In this document: piece by piece, positions 1 to 8,242 of the stretch | How the letters are laid out: every line of letters starts with the position of its first letter | Position numbering within the stretch: position 1 is the stretch's first letter | NCBI RefSeq assembly: GCF_021277265.1 | Contig: NZ_JAJSOH010000024.1 | Coordinates: 1-64,000, forward strand | Origin: Kineosporia rhizophila | GTDB taxonomy: Bacteria; Actinomycetota; Actinomycetes; Actinomycetales; Kineosporiaceae | DNA length: 64,000 bases | Direction: 5' to 3' | Translations under genes and position numbers: made by a program | Notes under the pieces: model-generated | Told to the model about the DNA's origin: nothing | Database searches by the model: none | Seen by the model: the letters and a program-made list of their open reading frames with translations, nothing else

Positions 1-173
1 GGGCAGGACGCGGTGGGCAGGGCAGGGCGCGGGTGGGCATGGCGAGGTAGGACAGGGCGGCGTTGGGCAGGGCGGCGTTGGGTGGGGCGGCGTTGGGTGG
101 GGCGGCGTTGGGCAGGACAGTGGCGGGCAGGGCGTGGGTGTGGGTGTGGTTGTGGTTGTGCGAGTTTGGACCG
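1..173. repeat. G-rich tandem repeats, no gene seen
   Basis: No convincing coding region. The + strand is almost free of A and built from degenerate G-rich repeats. Four 15-bp copies of GGCGTTGGGCAGGGC (third-position variants) start at 59, 74, 89 and 104, followed by a 6-bp GTGGGT/GTGGTT run at about 134-160. Runs of three or more G at short spacing suggest possible G-quadruplex formation. It lies just 3' of the minus-strand GNAT gene. Confidence 0.7.
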
Positions 174-710
174 TTAGGGCCGGTCGATCCGGTACACGTA
201 GTGCAGCGGCGGATCGATCGGGTTGTCCGGTTCCAGGTCGCCCTCGGCCACCCGGTGGAATCCGGCCTTCTCGAGGGCCCGCCAGGAACGCCGGTTGCCG
301 GCCGCCACCGGCACCACCACGCAGGGCGCGTCGGGATACTCGGCCCAGGTCCGGGCCAGCATCGATTTGATCATCTGCACGCCGAGGCCCTGGCCCCGCA
401 GCGACTCGGTGGCCACCAGGTAGTCCAGGCTCATCGCGCCCGGCGGGACCTCGGTGATCTCGGACAGCGGGTCGAGGTATTCGGGGTAGTCGCTGAACGC
501 CGAGCGCTGGAGCAGGCCGAACGGGACCCCGTCGAGCAGGGCCAGCCAGTCCTGGCCGGGCTCCTCGCCGCGGGCCGAGGCGCCGAAGTCGTTCTGCACG
601 GCCTCGGGGGTGGTCTCGTGATTCCACCAGCGCCTGGTCCGAGGCTCGCTCAGCCAGTCGCGGATCATCGGGAAGTCTTCCTCGGTCAGCCGGCGCCAGG
701 TGATCAGCAC
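174..710 (-). CDS. GNAT acetyltransferase, AAC(6')-like
   Basis: A 178-residue protein that fills the size of a single GNAT domain. The acetyl-CoA loop RGQGLG is at residues 105-110 and the C-terminal NRRSWRALEKAGF segment (139-151) is the usual alpha4/beta7 region. Aromatic residues near the N-terminus (RRWWNHETTP, 27-36) resemble the aminoglycoside 6'-N-acetyltransferase / siderophore-type branch. The frame stays open upstream to 971, but I place the start at GTG 710, where GNAT homology begins (LITWRRL), so that it does not run into the divergent esterase gene. Substrate unknown: aminoglycoside, polyamine or peptide N-terminus are all possible. Confidence 0.85.
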   Translation of the reverse strand: MLITWRRLTEEDFPMIRDWLSEPRTRRWWNHETTPEAVQNDFGASARGEEPGQDWLALLDGVPFGLLQRSAFSDYPEYLDPLSEITEVPPGAMSLDYLVATESLRGQGLGVQMIKSMLARTWAEYPDAPCVVVPVAAGNRRSWRALEKAGFHRVAEGDLEPDNPIDPPLHYVYRIDRP

Positions 711-839
711 CCGGCCATGATGACCAGGCGAGCGTTCGCCCGTCCTCTGATTTTCCCGGTAGTCGCCTGACAGGTGGATGCGCACCCCCGGCCGAGGTGG
801 CAGTGTGGAGCCGAACCCGACTCGGAGGAGGGTTTTCTG

Positions 840-2105
840 ATGGGCCGCTACGGTGACGAGGTGGCCGGCCTGGCCACGCCGCTCCAGCACAGCGAAGACC
901 TGAACGTCCTGATCGACCGGGTGGGTGATGCCCGGGTGGTCATGCTGGGTGAGGCCAGCCACGGCTCGCACGAGTTCTACGACTGGCGATCACGGATCAC
1001 CCAGCGCCTGATCCAGGAACTGGGCTTCACGTTCGTGGCGGTCGAGGGCGACTGGCCGGACTGCGAACGGGTGGATCAGTCGGTGCGTTTCGCCGAGGAC
1101 GCCGATCCCCGCGAGGCGCTGCAGCAGTACCGGCGCTGGCCCACCTGGATGTGGGCGAACGAGGAAGTCAGCGACTTCTCCCGATGGCTGCGGGGACACA
1201 ACGAGTTCCAGGAACCGGCCCGGAGAGTCGGTTTCCATGGCCTCGACGTGTACTCGCTGTGGGAATCGCTGGACGAGATCCTGATTCACCTGCGCGAGCG
1301 TCACCCTGAGCTGGTTCCGCTGGGGTTGGACGCCTTTCACTGTTTCGAGCCGTTCGTCGATCAGCCCCAGCAGTACGCCCGGTCGATCCACACCCGGCCC
1401 GCGGGGTGTAGCTGCGAGGTCTCCGGGCTGCTGGCCGCCCTGCGCCGCTCGGACGACTTCAACGCCTGGCAGAACGCCGAGGTGGTGGCCGGGGCCGAGC
1501 ACTACTACCGGTCGCTGGTCAAGGGCGGCGCGGCCTCGTGGAACGTGCGTGACCGGCACATGGACGCGACGCTGGCCCGGCTGCTGGACCACTACGGGCC
1601 GCAGTCCAAGGCTGTGGTCTGGGCGCACAACACTCACGTGGGAGACGCGTGGGGTTCGGTGATGGCCGAACAGGGCGAGACCACCATCGGCACGCTGGCC
1701 CGGCAGCGCTACGGTGAGGACGGGGTGGTCCTGGTCGGTTTCGGCACTCACCACGGCACTGTGGTCGCCGGGGAGGACTGGGGCCGGCCGATGGAGGTCA
1801 TGCCGGTGCCCGAGGCCCGGCGCGACTCCCTCGAGCACGTCCTGCACGAAACTGCTCCGGATCAGTCGCTGTTCGTCTTCCCGGCCCGGGCCCAGCAGCC
1901 CGCGGTGCTGCGCGACCGGCTGGGCCACCGGGCCATCGGTGTGGTCTACCGCCCGGACTGGGAGCGCTGGGGCAACTACGTGCCCACCATGCTGGGCGAG
2001 CGGTACGACGCGTTCGTCTGGTGCGACGAGTCGCACGCGGTGCGGCCGCTGCACACGTTCTTCACCGACGTCACGGAACCGGAGACCTTTCCGACAGGAG
2101 TCTGA
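840..2105 (+). CDS. erythromycin esterase family protein
   Basis: A 421-residue protein of the erythromycin-esterase (EreA/EreB-like) fold. The motif LGEASHGSHEFY (residues 36-47) carries the conserved Glu and His of the family; VAVEGDWPD (67-75) and VVWAHNTHVGDA (about 258-269) supply the other family signatures. The start is ATG 840, which has a strong GGAGGAGG ribosome site at about 822-829, not the in-frame upstream ATG 774. It is the first gene of a tight three-gene operon with a hydrolase and a phosphoribosyltransferase. In Mycobacterium related domains are found fused (Rv2030c, DosR regulon), so a stress or nucleotide-linked role is as likely as macrolide hydrolysis. Resistance should not be assumed. 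Confidence 0.9.
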   Translation: MGRYGDEVAGLATPLQHSEDLNVLIDRVGDARVVMLGEASHGSHEFYDWRSRITQRLIQELGFTFVAVEGDWPDCERVDQSVRFAEDADPREALQQYRRWPTWMWANEEVSDFSRWLRGHNEFQEPARRVGFHGLDVYSLWESLDEILIHLRERHPELVPLGLDAFHCFEPFVDQPQQYARSIHTRPAGCSCEVSGLLAALRRSDDFNAWQNAEVVAGAEHYYRSLVKGGAASWNVRDRHMDATLARLLDHYGPQSKAVVWAHNTHVGDAWGSVMAEQGETTIGTLARQRYGEDGVVLVGFGTHHGTVVAGEDWGRPMEVMPVPEARRDSLEHVLHETAPDQSLFVFPARAQQPAVLRDRLGHRAIGVVYRPDWERWGNYVPTMLGERYDAFVWCDESHAVRPLHTFFTDVTEPETFPTGV

Positions 2106-2106
2106 A

Positions 2107-2781
2107 ATGACCACAGCCACGGCCGCCTGCCGCATCCCGGCGGGCCGGGTAGATCTGGGCTCGGACACGCTCTTCCCAGATCAGTATCCGGCGCAGAGCC
2201 CCACCGGGGTCGTGCTTTTCGCGCACGGCAGCGGTAGTTCCCGGTTCAGCCCGCGTAACCGGGCGGTGGCCGCCGAGCTGAACCGGCGCGGGCTCGCGGC
2301 GGTGCTCACCGATCTGCTCACCGACGAGGAGGAGCAGATCGACAGTCACACCGCCGAGTTCCGGTTCGACATCCACCTGCTCACCGAGCGAATGATCGCG
2401 GTGGTCGACTGGGCCAGCGCCGAACCCTCCTTGGCCGGGCTGCCGTTCGGCGCATTCGGGGCCAGCACCGGAGCCGCCGCCGCCCTGGCGGCCGCGGCCT
2501 ATCGCCCCCAGGAAGTGCAGGCCGTGGTCTCGCGCGGCGGCCGGCCCGACCTGGCCGGGCCCGCGCTGGAAGAGATGCGGGCGCCCACGCTGCTGATCGT
2601 CGGGGGCGCCGACACGAACGTGCTCGACTACAACGAGCAGGCCCAGGCCGTGATGAGTGCACCCAGCCAGTTGCACGTCATTCCGGGGGCCACTCATCTG
2701 TTCACCGAACGCGGCGCACTGGAAGAGGTCTCGGACCGGGCGGGAGCGTGGTTCGAGCATTATCTCGGGGAGGCCGGATGA
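2107..2781 (+). CDS. dienelactone hydrolase-like alpha/beta hydrolase
   Basis: A 224-residue alpha/beta hydrolase. The nucleophile elbow G-A-S-T-G places Ser120, and the remaining triad is probably Asp169 (VGGADT) and His197 (PGATHLF). The oxyanion-side strand is VVLFAHGSGSS (35-45). The start ATG 2107 lies one base after the stop of the esterase gene, and the end overlaps the next start by four bases (ATGA), so translational coupling is likely. The same hydrolase domain is fused to a phosphoribosyltransferase in mycobacterial Rv0571c-type proteins; here the domains are separate genes. Substrate unknown. Confidence 0.88.
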   Translation: MTTATAACRIPAGRVDLGSDTLFPDQYPAQSPTGVVLFAHGSGSSRFSPRNRAVAAELNRRGLAAVLTDLLTDEEEQIDSHTAEFRFDIHLLTERMIAVVDWASAEPSLAGLPFGAFGASTGAAAALAAAAYRPQEVQAVVSRGGRPDLAGPALEEMRAPTLLIVGGADTNVLDYNEQAQAVMSAPSQLHVIPGATHLFTERGALEEVSDRAGAWFEHYLGEAG

Positions 2782-3488
2782 CGAAGTTCGCAGACCGCGA
2801 CGACGCGGGGCACCAGTTGGGCCGGTATCTGATCGACCGGCTCGGGTTCCTGGTGCCGGATGCTCCGGGTGAACCGGACGACGGAAGTCCGGCGGCACAT
2901 GCGCAACGGCCCCCGGGGGCCCTGCGGCCGTTGGTGTTGGCTCTGCCGCGGGGCGGGGTGCCGGTGGCCACGCACGTGGCGGCTGCGCTGGACGGCGATC
3001 TGGACCTGGTGGTCGCTTGCAAGATCCGCGCGCCGGAGCAGCCGGAATACGGCATCGGGGCGCTGGCCGAGGATGGACCACCGGTTTTCGATGGTTCGGC
3101 ACTCACGACGCTGGGGCTCACCGAGGGCGATCTGATGGGAGCGGTGGAGCGCGAGCGTGCGGAGACCAAGCGCCGAGTGCAGCGTTACCGCAAGGGCCGG
3201 GCGGTAGAGGCCAAGGGGCGCATGGTGATCGTGGTGGACGACGGGCTGGCCACCGGGGTCACGGCGCGGGCCACGTTGCGTTGGCTGCGCGATCACGAGC
3301 CGGCCTATCTGGTGATGGCGGCTCCGGTCGGCTCACGCCGGGCCCATGCTGCGGTGGCCGAAGATGCCGACGCAGTGGTGTGTCTGCAGGAACCGGAGGA
3401 CTTCCGGGCGGTGGGGGAGTGGTACGAGGACTTCCGGCAACTCACCGATGAGGACGTGGACGAGACCTTGCGCCGCTTCAGCACTTAG
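2778..3488 (+). CDS. phosphoribosyltransferase domain protein
   Basis: A 236-residue type I phosphoribosyltransferase. The PRPP-binding motif VIVVDDGLATGVTA occupies residues 150-163, and the N-terminal strand-loop VLALPRGGVPVA (53-64) is the pyrophosphate loop region typical of the Rv0571c/Rv2030c group. The start ATG 2778 overlaps the stop of the hydrolase gene. It closes the esterase-hydrolase-PRTase operon. The nucleobase or other acceptor is not evident, and this subgroup has no settled enzymatic role. Convergent with the LRR/TPR gene, whose stop is 5 bp away. Confidence 0.9.
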   Translation: MTKFADRDDAGHQLGRYLIDRLGFLVPDAPGEPDDGSPAAHAQRPPGALRPLVLALPRGGVPVATHVAAALDGDLDLVVACKIRAPEQPEYGIGALAEDGPPVFDGSALTTLGLTEGDLMGAVERERAETKRRVQRYRKGRAVEAKGRMVIVVDDGLATGVTARATLRWLRDHEPAYLVMAAPVGSRRAHAAVAEDADAVVCLQEPEDFRAVGEWYEDFRQLTDEDVDETLRRFST

Positions 3489-3493
3489 ATGCC

Positions 3494-5116
3494 CTAGGGA
3501 GTCTCGGACAGGTCGGGGAACGAGAAAGTGGTGTCGGGGAACGAGAACGAGAAGGTGGGCGACGGCGGTGGGGTGAAGTCGAAGGTGGGCACCCGCTGTG
3601 GACCCGTCGGGGTGAAGGGATCGGGGTCCGGATTGTTGGCGGGGATGAGAAGCACGGCGCAGGCCGCGATCACGGCACCGGTGAGCATCGCCCGGCGGCT
3701 CGGGCCGTGATGCTGGCCGGTAAGCCGGTCGCTGTTGCGGATCACCCGGCGCACCTCTCGCGGGGTGGTGAACCAGATGGCCAGGCTGACCAGGTTGCCG
3801 ACCAGGATCACGCCGGCCAGCGACCAGCCCCAGACGTGCCGCTGCGTCGGTTCCCAGCTGGCCCCGGCGATCATGAACACCGGCCAGGAGAGCGCCGCGG
3901 CGGCCAGGGCGGTGGTGAACCGGTGCCCGCTGACCTGCTCCATCATCCGCCGGCCGTACTTGCCCACGTCGGCCGTGGCCGCCCGGTTCAGGGTGTGCAC
4001 CCAGCGCAGCGAGTACGGCCGGGCCGAGCGCTGGGCGCGGGCCAGGCCGGCCAGCGCGTCGGCGTCGTCCGGCACCACGGCCAGCAGCCGTTGCCAGGCC
4101 GTCGCCTCCTCGTTGTAGCGCCGTTTCGCCCGGGCCAGCCGGGCCGACAGCTTGGCCTCGTCGATCTCGTCGTAGGTGCGCGAGCGCAGCAGGTTCAGCG
4201 CCTCCTCGGCGAGCACCAGCTGGGCCCGGTTGAGGTAGGCGGTGACCAGGGCCCACTCGGCCACCTGGTTCTCGATCGTCTCGCGCAGCGCGGCCCGGGC
4301 CACGCGGGCCGCCTCGGAGGGGTTGATCGTGGTCAGCACCACCGCCCGCCAGGCCAGCACGGCGCCGGTGGGCGGAGCCTGCGCCAGCGCGGCCAGGGCC
4401 TGCAGCGGCAGGTTCTGCTTGAGCAGGCACCGGGACGTGACGATCAGCACCGCGGGATCACCGGTGGCCAGGAACGGCGCCAGCAGGGCCAGACCGGCCT
4501 GGGCCGACTCCGAGGTGCCCGCGTCGAGCAGCACGCGGGCCCGGGCGGTGGCCTCGTCCGGGTCGACCGCCCCGGCCCCGGGGTTGTTCTTCACCGCCTT
4601 GCGCAGCGTCTCGTGCAGCCCGGCCACGTCGGGGGCAGGCACTCCGGTGCTCACCGGGATCAGCGGCTGCGAACCACTGATCAGCTGCTGACGACCGTTG
4701 GGATCGCGCGAGAGCAGCAGGTGCGGATCCACCCCGATGTGCCGCAGCGGCCGGACCCGCCGCAGCTCGTCGAGGCCGGCCGCGGTGACCTGGGTGCCGC
4801 GAAGATCGATCCAGCGCAGCTGTTTGCAGCGCCGGGCGATCAGCCGCACGTCGTCGTCGGTGGCCGGCAGCCCGACCAGGGAGAGCCCGCGCAGGTGGGT
4901 CGGGATGTCGCCGAGGCGGCGCAACGCGTCGGGCGCCGCGTCCAGGGCCAGCGGCAGACGCCGGGTGTCCAAAGGCCCCTGCGCGTCGTACCAGCGTTCC
5001 CAGCCCGCGGGCCCGGCCAGCAGGTACGTGCCCAGGTAGGTGCCGTCGTGCCAGGAATCCAGGGCCCAGGTGGGCCGCCGGACCATGATCGGCCCGGGCA
5101 TGCCGGTGCTTGCCAT
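3494..5116 (-). CDS. LRR/TPR membrane protein paired with AAA+ ATPase
   Basis: A 540-residue protein of mixed architecture. Residues about 72-130 read like two to three leucine-rich repeats (LRGLSLVGLPATD, LRWIDLRGTQVTAAGL), about 185-365 are alpha-helical TPR-like repeats, and the C-terminal third has three hydrophobic segments (about 401-419, 430-448, 477-492). It ends in a short Pro/Phe/Ser tail with two FSFPD copies (residues 509-540). It follows the AAA+ gene by 11 bp on the same strand, so the two are surely co-transcribed. Start chosen at ATG 5116; ATG 5101 is an alternative. Function unknown; likely a membrane scaffold or substrate adaptor for the ATPase. Confidence 0.8.
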   Translation of the reverse strand: MASTGMPGPIMVRRPTWALDSWHDGTYLGTYLLAGPAGWERWYDAQGPLDTRRLPLALDAAPDALRRLGDIPTHLRGLSLVGLPATDDDVRLIARRCKQLRWIDLRGTQVTAAGLDELRRVRPLRHIGVDPHLLLSRDPNGRQQLISGSQPLIPVSTGVPAPDVAGLHETLRKAVKNNPGAGAVDPDEATARARVLLDAGTSESAQAGLALLAPFLATGDPAVLIVTSRCLLKQNLPLQALAALAQAPPTGAVLAWRAVVLTTINPSEAARVARAALRETIENQVAEWALVTAYLNRAQLVLAEEALNLLRSRTYDEIDEAKLSARLARAKRRYNEEATAWQRLLAVVPDDADALAGLARAQRSARPYSLRWVHTLNRAATADVGKYGRRMMEQVSGHRFTTALAAAALSWPVFMIAGASWEPTQRHVWGWSLAGVILVGNLVSLAIWFTTPREVRRVIRNSDRLTGQHHGPSRRAMLTGAVIAACAVLLIPANNPDPDPFTPTGPQRVPTFDFTPPPSPTFSFSFPDTTFSFPDLSETP

Positions 5117-5127
5117 CTCTGCCGGGC

Positions 5128-6393
5128 TCAGCCGATCTTGTGGGTGCGCAGGTAGGCCCGCAGCTCGTCGAAGTCCTCGCCGGTGCCGGCGTGCGCCAGG
5201 TAGGTGGCGGCGGTGGACAGCCAGGCCCGGGTGGAGGGCGGGGTGTCGCGCAGCGCGGCCTGGAAGTCGGCGTTGGTGACCGGGCTGACCAGGCCGACCT
5301 GCATCGAGCGCTCCAGCGCCCGTTCGGTGGCGGCCTCGACCAGGCGCACCAGGTCGGCGCCGGAGAACATCTCCGTACCCCGCACCAGCGCGGTCACGTC
5401 GATGTCCGGTGCGATGGGACGGCCGTTGAACTGCAGACGTAGCAACGCCTCCCGAGCCGGCGCGTCGGGCGGGAGCACCAGCACGGTGCGGTCGAAACGG
5501 CCCGGGCGGCGCAGCGCCTCGTCCACGTCCCACGGCGCGTTGGTGGCGGCCAGCACGTAGACCCCGTCGTTGCTGGACATGCCGTCGAGCTCGACCAGCA
5601 GCTGGTTGACCACGGCCCGGGCCTGGTCGGTGTTGCGGCGCGAGCGGCGGCCCCCGATGGCGTCGAGCTCGTCGAGGAACACCACGCCCGGTGTCTCCAG
5701 GCGGGCCTCGATGAACAGGCGGGCGATGTTCTGCTCGCTCTGGCCGAAATAGCTGCCGTAGATGTCGGCCGGGGTGGCGGAGAAGAACTTGGCTCCCAGC
5801 TCACCGCTGAGTGCCCGGGCGATGAACGTCTTACCCGTGCCGGGCGGCCCCCACAGCATCAGACCGCCGCGCAGCTGCTTGCCGAACGCTTCCCGCAGCT
5901 GCGGGTTCTGCATCGGGCCGAGCAGGGAACGCTGCAGCCGCTGCTTCACGTCGTTCATCCCGGCCACGTCGGCCAGGGTGACCAGGTTGGGCTCGCTGGA
6001 GTCCCAGCCACCCGGTTCGGCCACCGGCTCGAGAACCGGGACCGGAGGCTGGTGACCACCGCTCTCGGTGGGCCTCTGTACGGGAGGCGCTTCGGGCGTC
6101 CTTTGTTGGGCGGTTTCGGGGGAGAGCAACGCCGTGTGCACCGCGCGGTACCCGTCGGCGAGCTGCTCGTTACCGGTGGCCGAGGCCGCCGCCGCAGCCA
6201 CCGACAGCGCCGTGGTGTCGTGCGGAGCCGCCGCCAGGGCCGCGGTCGCGTGCTTGAGCGCCTGCTCGGCCTCGCCCGCGGAGAGATACAGCCCAGCCAG
6301 GTGCACCCGCAGCGGAACACTCGTCGGGTCGGTGGGCGCCATGTTCGCCGCCGCGCTCTCCAAGGCCTGGAACACCGACCTGTCCACCGTCAT
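5128..6393 (-). CDS. AAA+ ATPase with N-terminal TPR-like region
   Basis: A 421-residue classical AAA ATPase. Walker A is GPPGTGKT (182-189), Walker B VVFLDE (237-242), sensor ATN at 283-285, and the arginine-finger region RRPGRFDR at 295-302. Residues 1-90 form TPR-like helices, followed by a Pro-rich linker (about 95-125). The single AAA core resembles SpoVK/FtsH/Cdc48-type modules but has no protease domain. The start ATG 6393 has an upstream GAGAGGG. It is the first gene of a two-gene operon with the LRR/TPR membrane protein. It probably remodels or extracts proteins at the membrane; the target is unknown. Confidence 0.92.
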   Translation of the reverse strand: MTVDRSVFQALESAAANMAPTDPTSVPLRVHLAGLYLSAGEAEQALKHATAALAAAPHDTTALSVAAAAASATGNEQLADGYRAVHTALLSPETAQQRTPEAPPVQRPTESGGHQPPVPVLEPVAEPGGWDSSEPNLVTLADVAGMNDVKQRLQRSLLGPMQNPQLREAFGKQLRGGLMLWGPPGTGKTFIARALSGELGAKFFSATPADIYGSYFGQSEQNIARLFIEARLETPGVVFLDELDAIGGRRSRRNTDQARAVVNQLLVELDGMSSNDGVYVLAATNAPWDVDEALRRPGRFDRTVLVLPPDAPAREALLRLQFNGRPIAPDIDVTALVRGTEMFSGADLVRLVEAATERALERSMQVGLVSPVTNADFQAALRDTPPSTRAWLSTAATYLAHAGTGEDFDELRAYLRTHKIG

Positions 6394-6595
6394 CCGCCTG
6401 ACACCCTCTCGTCCACCGCATCCGCACGTTCGCCGTTCACTCGCAGTTGCACAGTACCGACGAGTCCGGAGAACTGGGAGCATTCCCGGCGACGGCGGGG
6501 AGGCGGCTGCACCGCACCGACATCGGCAGGTCGCCGGGCCGACCACAGTGCATCGCACCAGGTGGGCGGATGGTCACGGACAGGCACCGGATGAC

Positions 6596-6611
6596 CGTTT
6601 GCGCCCAAACG
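6596..6611. promoter_or_regulatory. candidate operator palindrome upstream of polyol dehydrogenase
   Basis: The inverted repeat CGTTTG-CGCC-CAAACG lies 50 bp before the start of the polyol dehydrogenase gene, in the 267-bp divergent region shared with the AAA+ gene. LacI- and GntR-type sugar regulators bind sites of this kind. No regulator gene is adjacent, so the assignment is inference. Confidence 0.35.
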
Positions 6612-6660
6612 CTGACCGCTTCGCCCGCATGTCTGGGGCCGGCCGGGCGGAAGTCCTATC

Positions 6661-8175
6661 GTGATCGACGTGGAATCTGTGAAAGCAACGCCGCTGAGCC
6701 AGAAGACGCTCGCCGACCTCGACCCGCGGGTGGCCCGCCCGCACTACGACCGGTCCCAGGTCAGCGTCGGGATCGTCCATTTCGGGGTGGGCGGTTTCCA
6801 CCGGGCTCACCAGGCGATGTACCTGGACGAACTGATGAACCAGGGCAAGGCCCTGGACTGGGGCATCTGCGGGGTGGGCGTGATGCCTGGCGACAAGACC
6901 ATGCAGGAGGCCCTGCACAAGCAGGACCACCTGTACACGCTGCTGGTCAAGGACGGTTCGGGGCACCTGGACGCGCGTGTGATCGGCTCGATCGTGGACT
7001 ACGTCTACGCCCCCGAGGACCCGCAGCGCGTGCTCGAGGTGATGACCGCGCCGACCACCCGGATCGTCTCGCTGACGGTCACCGAGGGTGGCTACAACAT
7101 CGACAACACCACCGGCGCCTTCGACGTGGACAACCCGGTGATCCGGGCCGAGGTCGAGGGACACGGCCGGGGCGAGCCGCCGGTGACCATGTACGGGTAC
7201 GTCGCGGAGGCACTGCGGCTGCGGCAGGAGCGGGGCATCCCGCCGTTCACGGTGATGTCGTGCGACAACATCCAGTCCAACGGTGACGTGGCGCGCTCGT
7301 CGATCGCCTCGTTCGCCGGGCTGATCGACGCGGAGCTGGCCCAGCACATCCGCACCGAGGTTCCGTTCCCCAACGCCATGGTCGACCGGATCACCCCGGT
7401 CACCACCCCGGACGTGCTGGAGGCGGTGGCCGGGTTCGGCATCGACGACGCCTGGCCGGTGGCCTGCGAGCCGTTCACCCAGTGGGTGCTGCAGGAGGCG
7501 TTCGGCCAGGGGCGTCCGCCGCTGGAGGAGGTCGGCGTGCAGATGGTGGCCGACGTGGAGCCGTACGAGCTGATGAAGCTGCGGCTGCTGAACGCCGGCC
7601 ACCAGGCCATCGCCTACGCCGGGCACCTGGTCGGGCACACCTACGCGCACGACACCGCCCAGGACCCGCTGTTCGTGCAGTTCCTGCGCGACTACTGGGA
7701 AGAGGCCCGGCCCACCCTGGCCCCGGTCGAGGGCATCGACGTGGACGCCTACTGCGACACCCTGGTCGAGCGTTTCGCCAACCCGCAGGTGCGCGACACG
7801 CTGGCCCGGCTGGCCTCGTACGGCTCGGACCGGATCCCCAAGTTCGTGGTGCCGGTGATCCGGGCCAACCTGGCCGAGGACAAGATCAGCACCCGGGCGA
7901 TCGCGATCGCGGTGACCTGGGCGCGTTACGCCGAGGCGGTCGACGAGCAGGGCGGCCCGATCGAGCTGGTCGACGTGGAGAAGGACGACGTGCTGGCCCG
8001 CGGCGCCCGGCAGGGCGAAGATCCGCTCGCTCTGGCCCGCTCCACCCGTTGGTTCGGTGACCTGGCCGAAGACCCGCGGTTCGCCACGGTGTACACCGAG
8101 CAGCTGGCCCTGATCCACGAGGTCGGTGCGCGGGAGTTCCTCACCCGGCTGAACGCCTCGCCGAAATTCGACTGA
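6661..8175 (+). CDS. mannitol/arabinitol-type polyol dehydrogenase
   Basis: A 504-residue member of the long-chain mannitol dehydrogenase family (mannitol 2-dehydrogenase, D-arabinitol 4-dehydrogenase, fructuronate reductase). The N-terminal Rossmann motif is FGVGGFHRAH (41-50). The catalytic signature KLRLLNAGH places Lys306, Asn311 and His314 with the same spacing as Lys295/Asn300/His303 of Pseudomonas mannitol 2-dehydrogenase. It oxidises a polyol to a ketose with NAD. The converging xylulokinase suggests that D-arabinitol to D-xylulose is at least as plausible as mannitol to fructose. Start GTG 6661 has GGAAG 8 bp upstream; GTG 6670 and 6679 are alternatives. No transporter gene is adjacent. 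Confidence 0.9.
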   Translation: MIDVESVKATPLSQKTLADLDPRVARPHYDRSQVSVGIVHFGVGGFHRAHQAMYLDELMNQGKALDWGICGVGVMPGDKTMQEALHKQDHLYTLLVKDGSGHLDARVIGSIVDYVYAPEDPQRVLEVMTAPTTRIVSLTVTEGGYNIDNTTGAFDVDNPVIRAEVEGHGRGEPPVTMYGYVAEALRLRQERGIPPFTVMSCDNIQSNGDVARSSIASFAGLIDAELAQHIRTEVPFPNAMVDRITPVTTPDVLEAVAGFGIDDAWPVACEPFTQWVLQEAFGQGRPPLEEVGVQMVADVEPYELMKLRLLNAGHQAIAYAGHLVGHTYAHDTAQDPLFVQFLRDYWEEARPTLAPVEGIDVDAYCDTLVERFANPQVRDTLARLASYGSDRIPKFVVPVIRANLAEDKISTRAIAIAVTWARYAEAVDEQGGPIELVDVEKDDVLARGARQGEDPLALARSTRWFGDLAEDPRFATVYTEQLALIHEVGAREFLTRLNASPKFD

Positions 8176-8182
8176 AACAACT

Positions 8183-8226
8183 TGAGGACGTTTGTGAGCC
8201 CCTTTGGGGGCCCACAAACGTCCTCA
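8183..8226. terminator. long hairpin terminator between convergent genes
   Basis: A 14-bp perfect stem (TGAGGACGTTTGTG at 8183-8196 with 8213-8226) extends, after one A/C mismatch, into a further GCCCC/GGGGC stem around a TTTG loop. It separates the convergent dehydrogenase and xylulokinase genes and so could stop transcription both ways. The arm sequence recurs at other junctions in the window. Confidence 0.8.
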
Positions 8227-8242
8227 GGGTTCGGGCTTTACC

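Noticed and set aside
63..770. 235-residue + frame at the window start
   Set aside because: It begins in the G-rich repeats and runs antisense to the GNAT gene, with repetitive Gly/Ala/Val sequence.
840..2105. Macrolide resistance gene
   Set aside because: Erythromycin-esterase fold alone is not evidence of resistance; the operon context resembles mycobacterial stress proteins.
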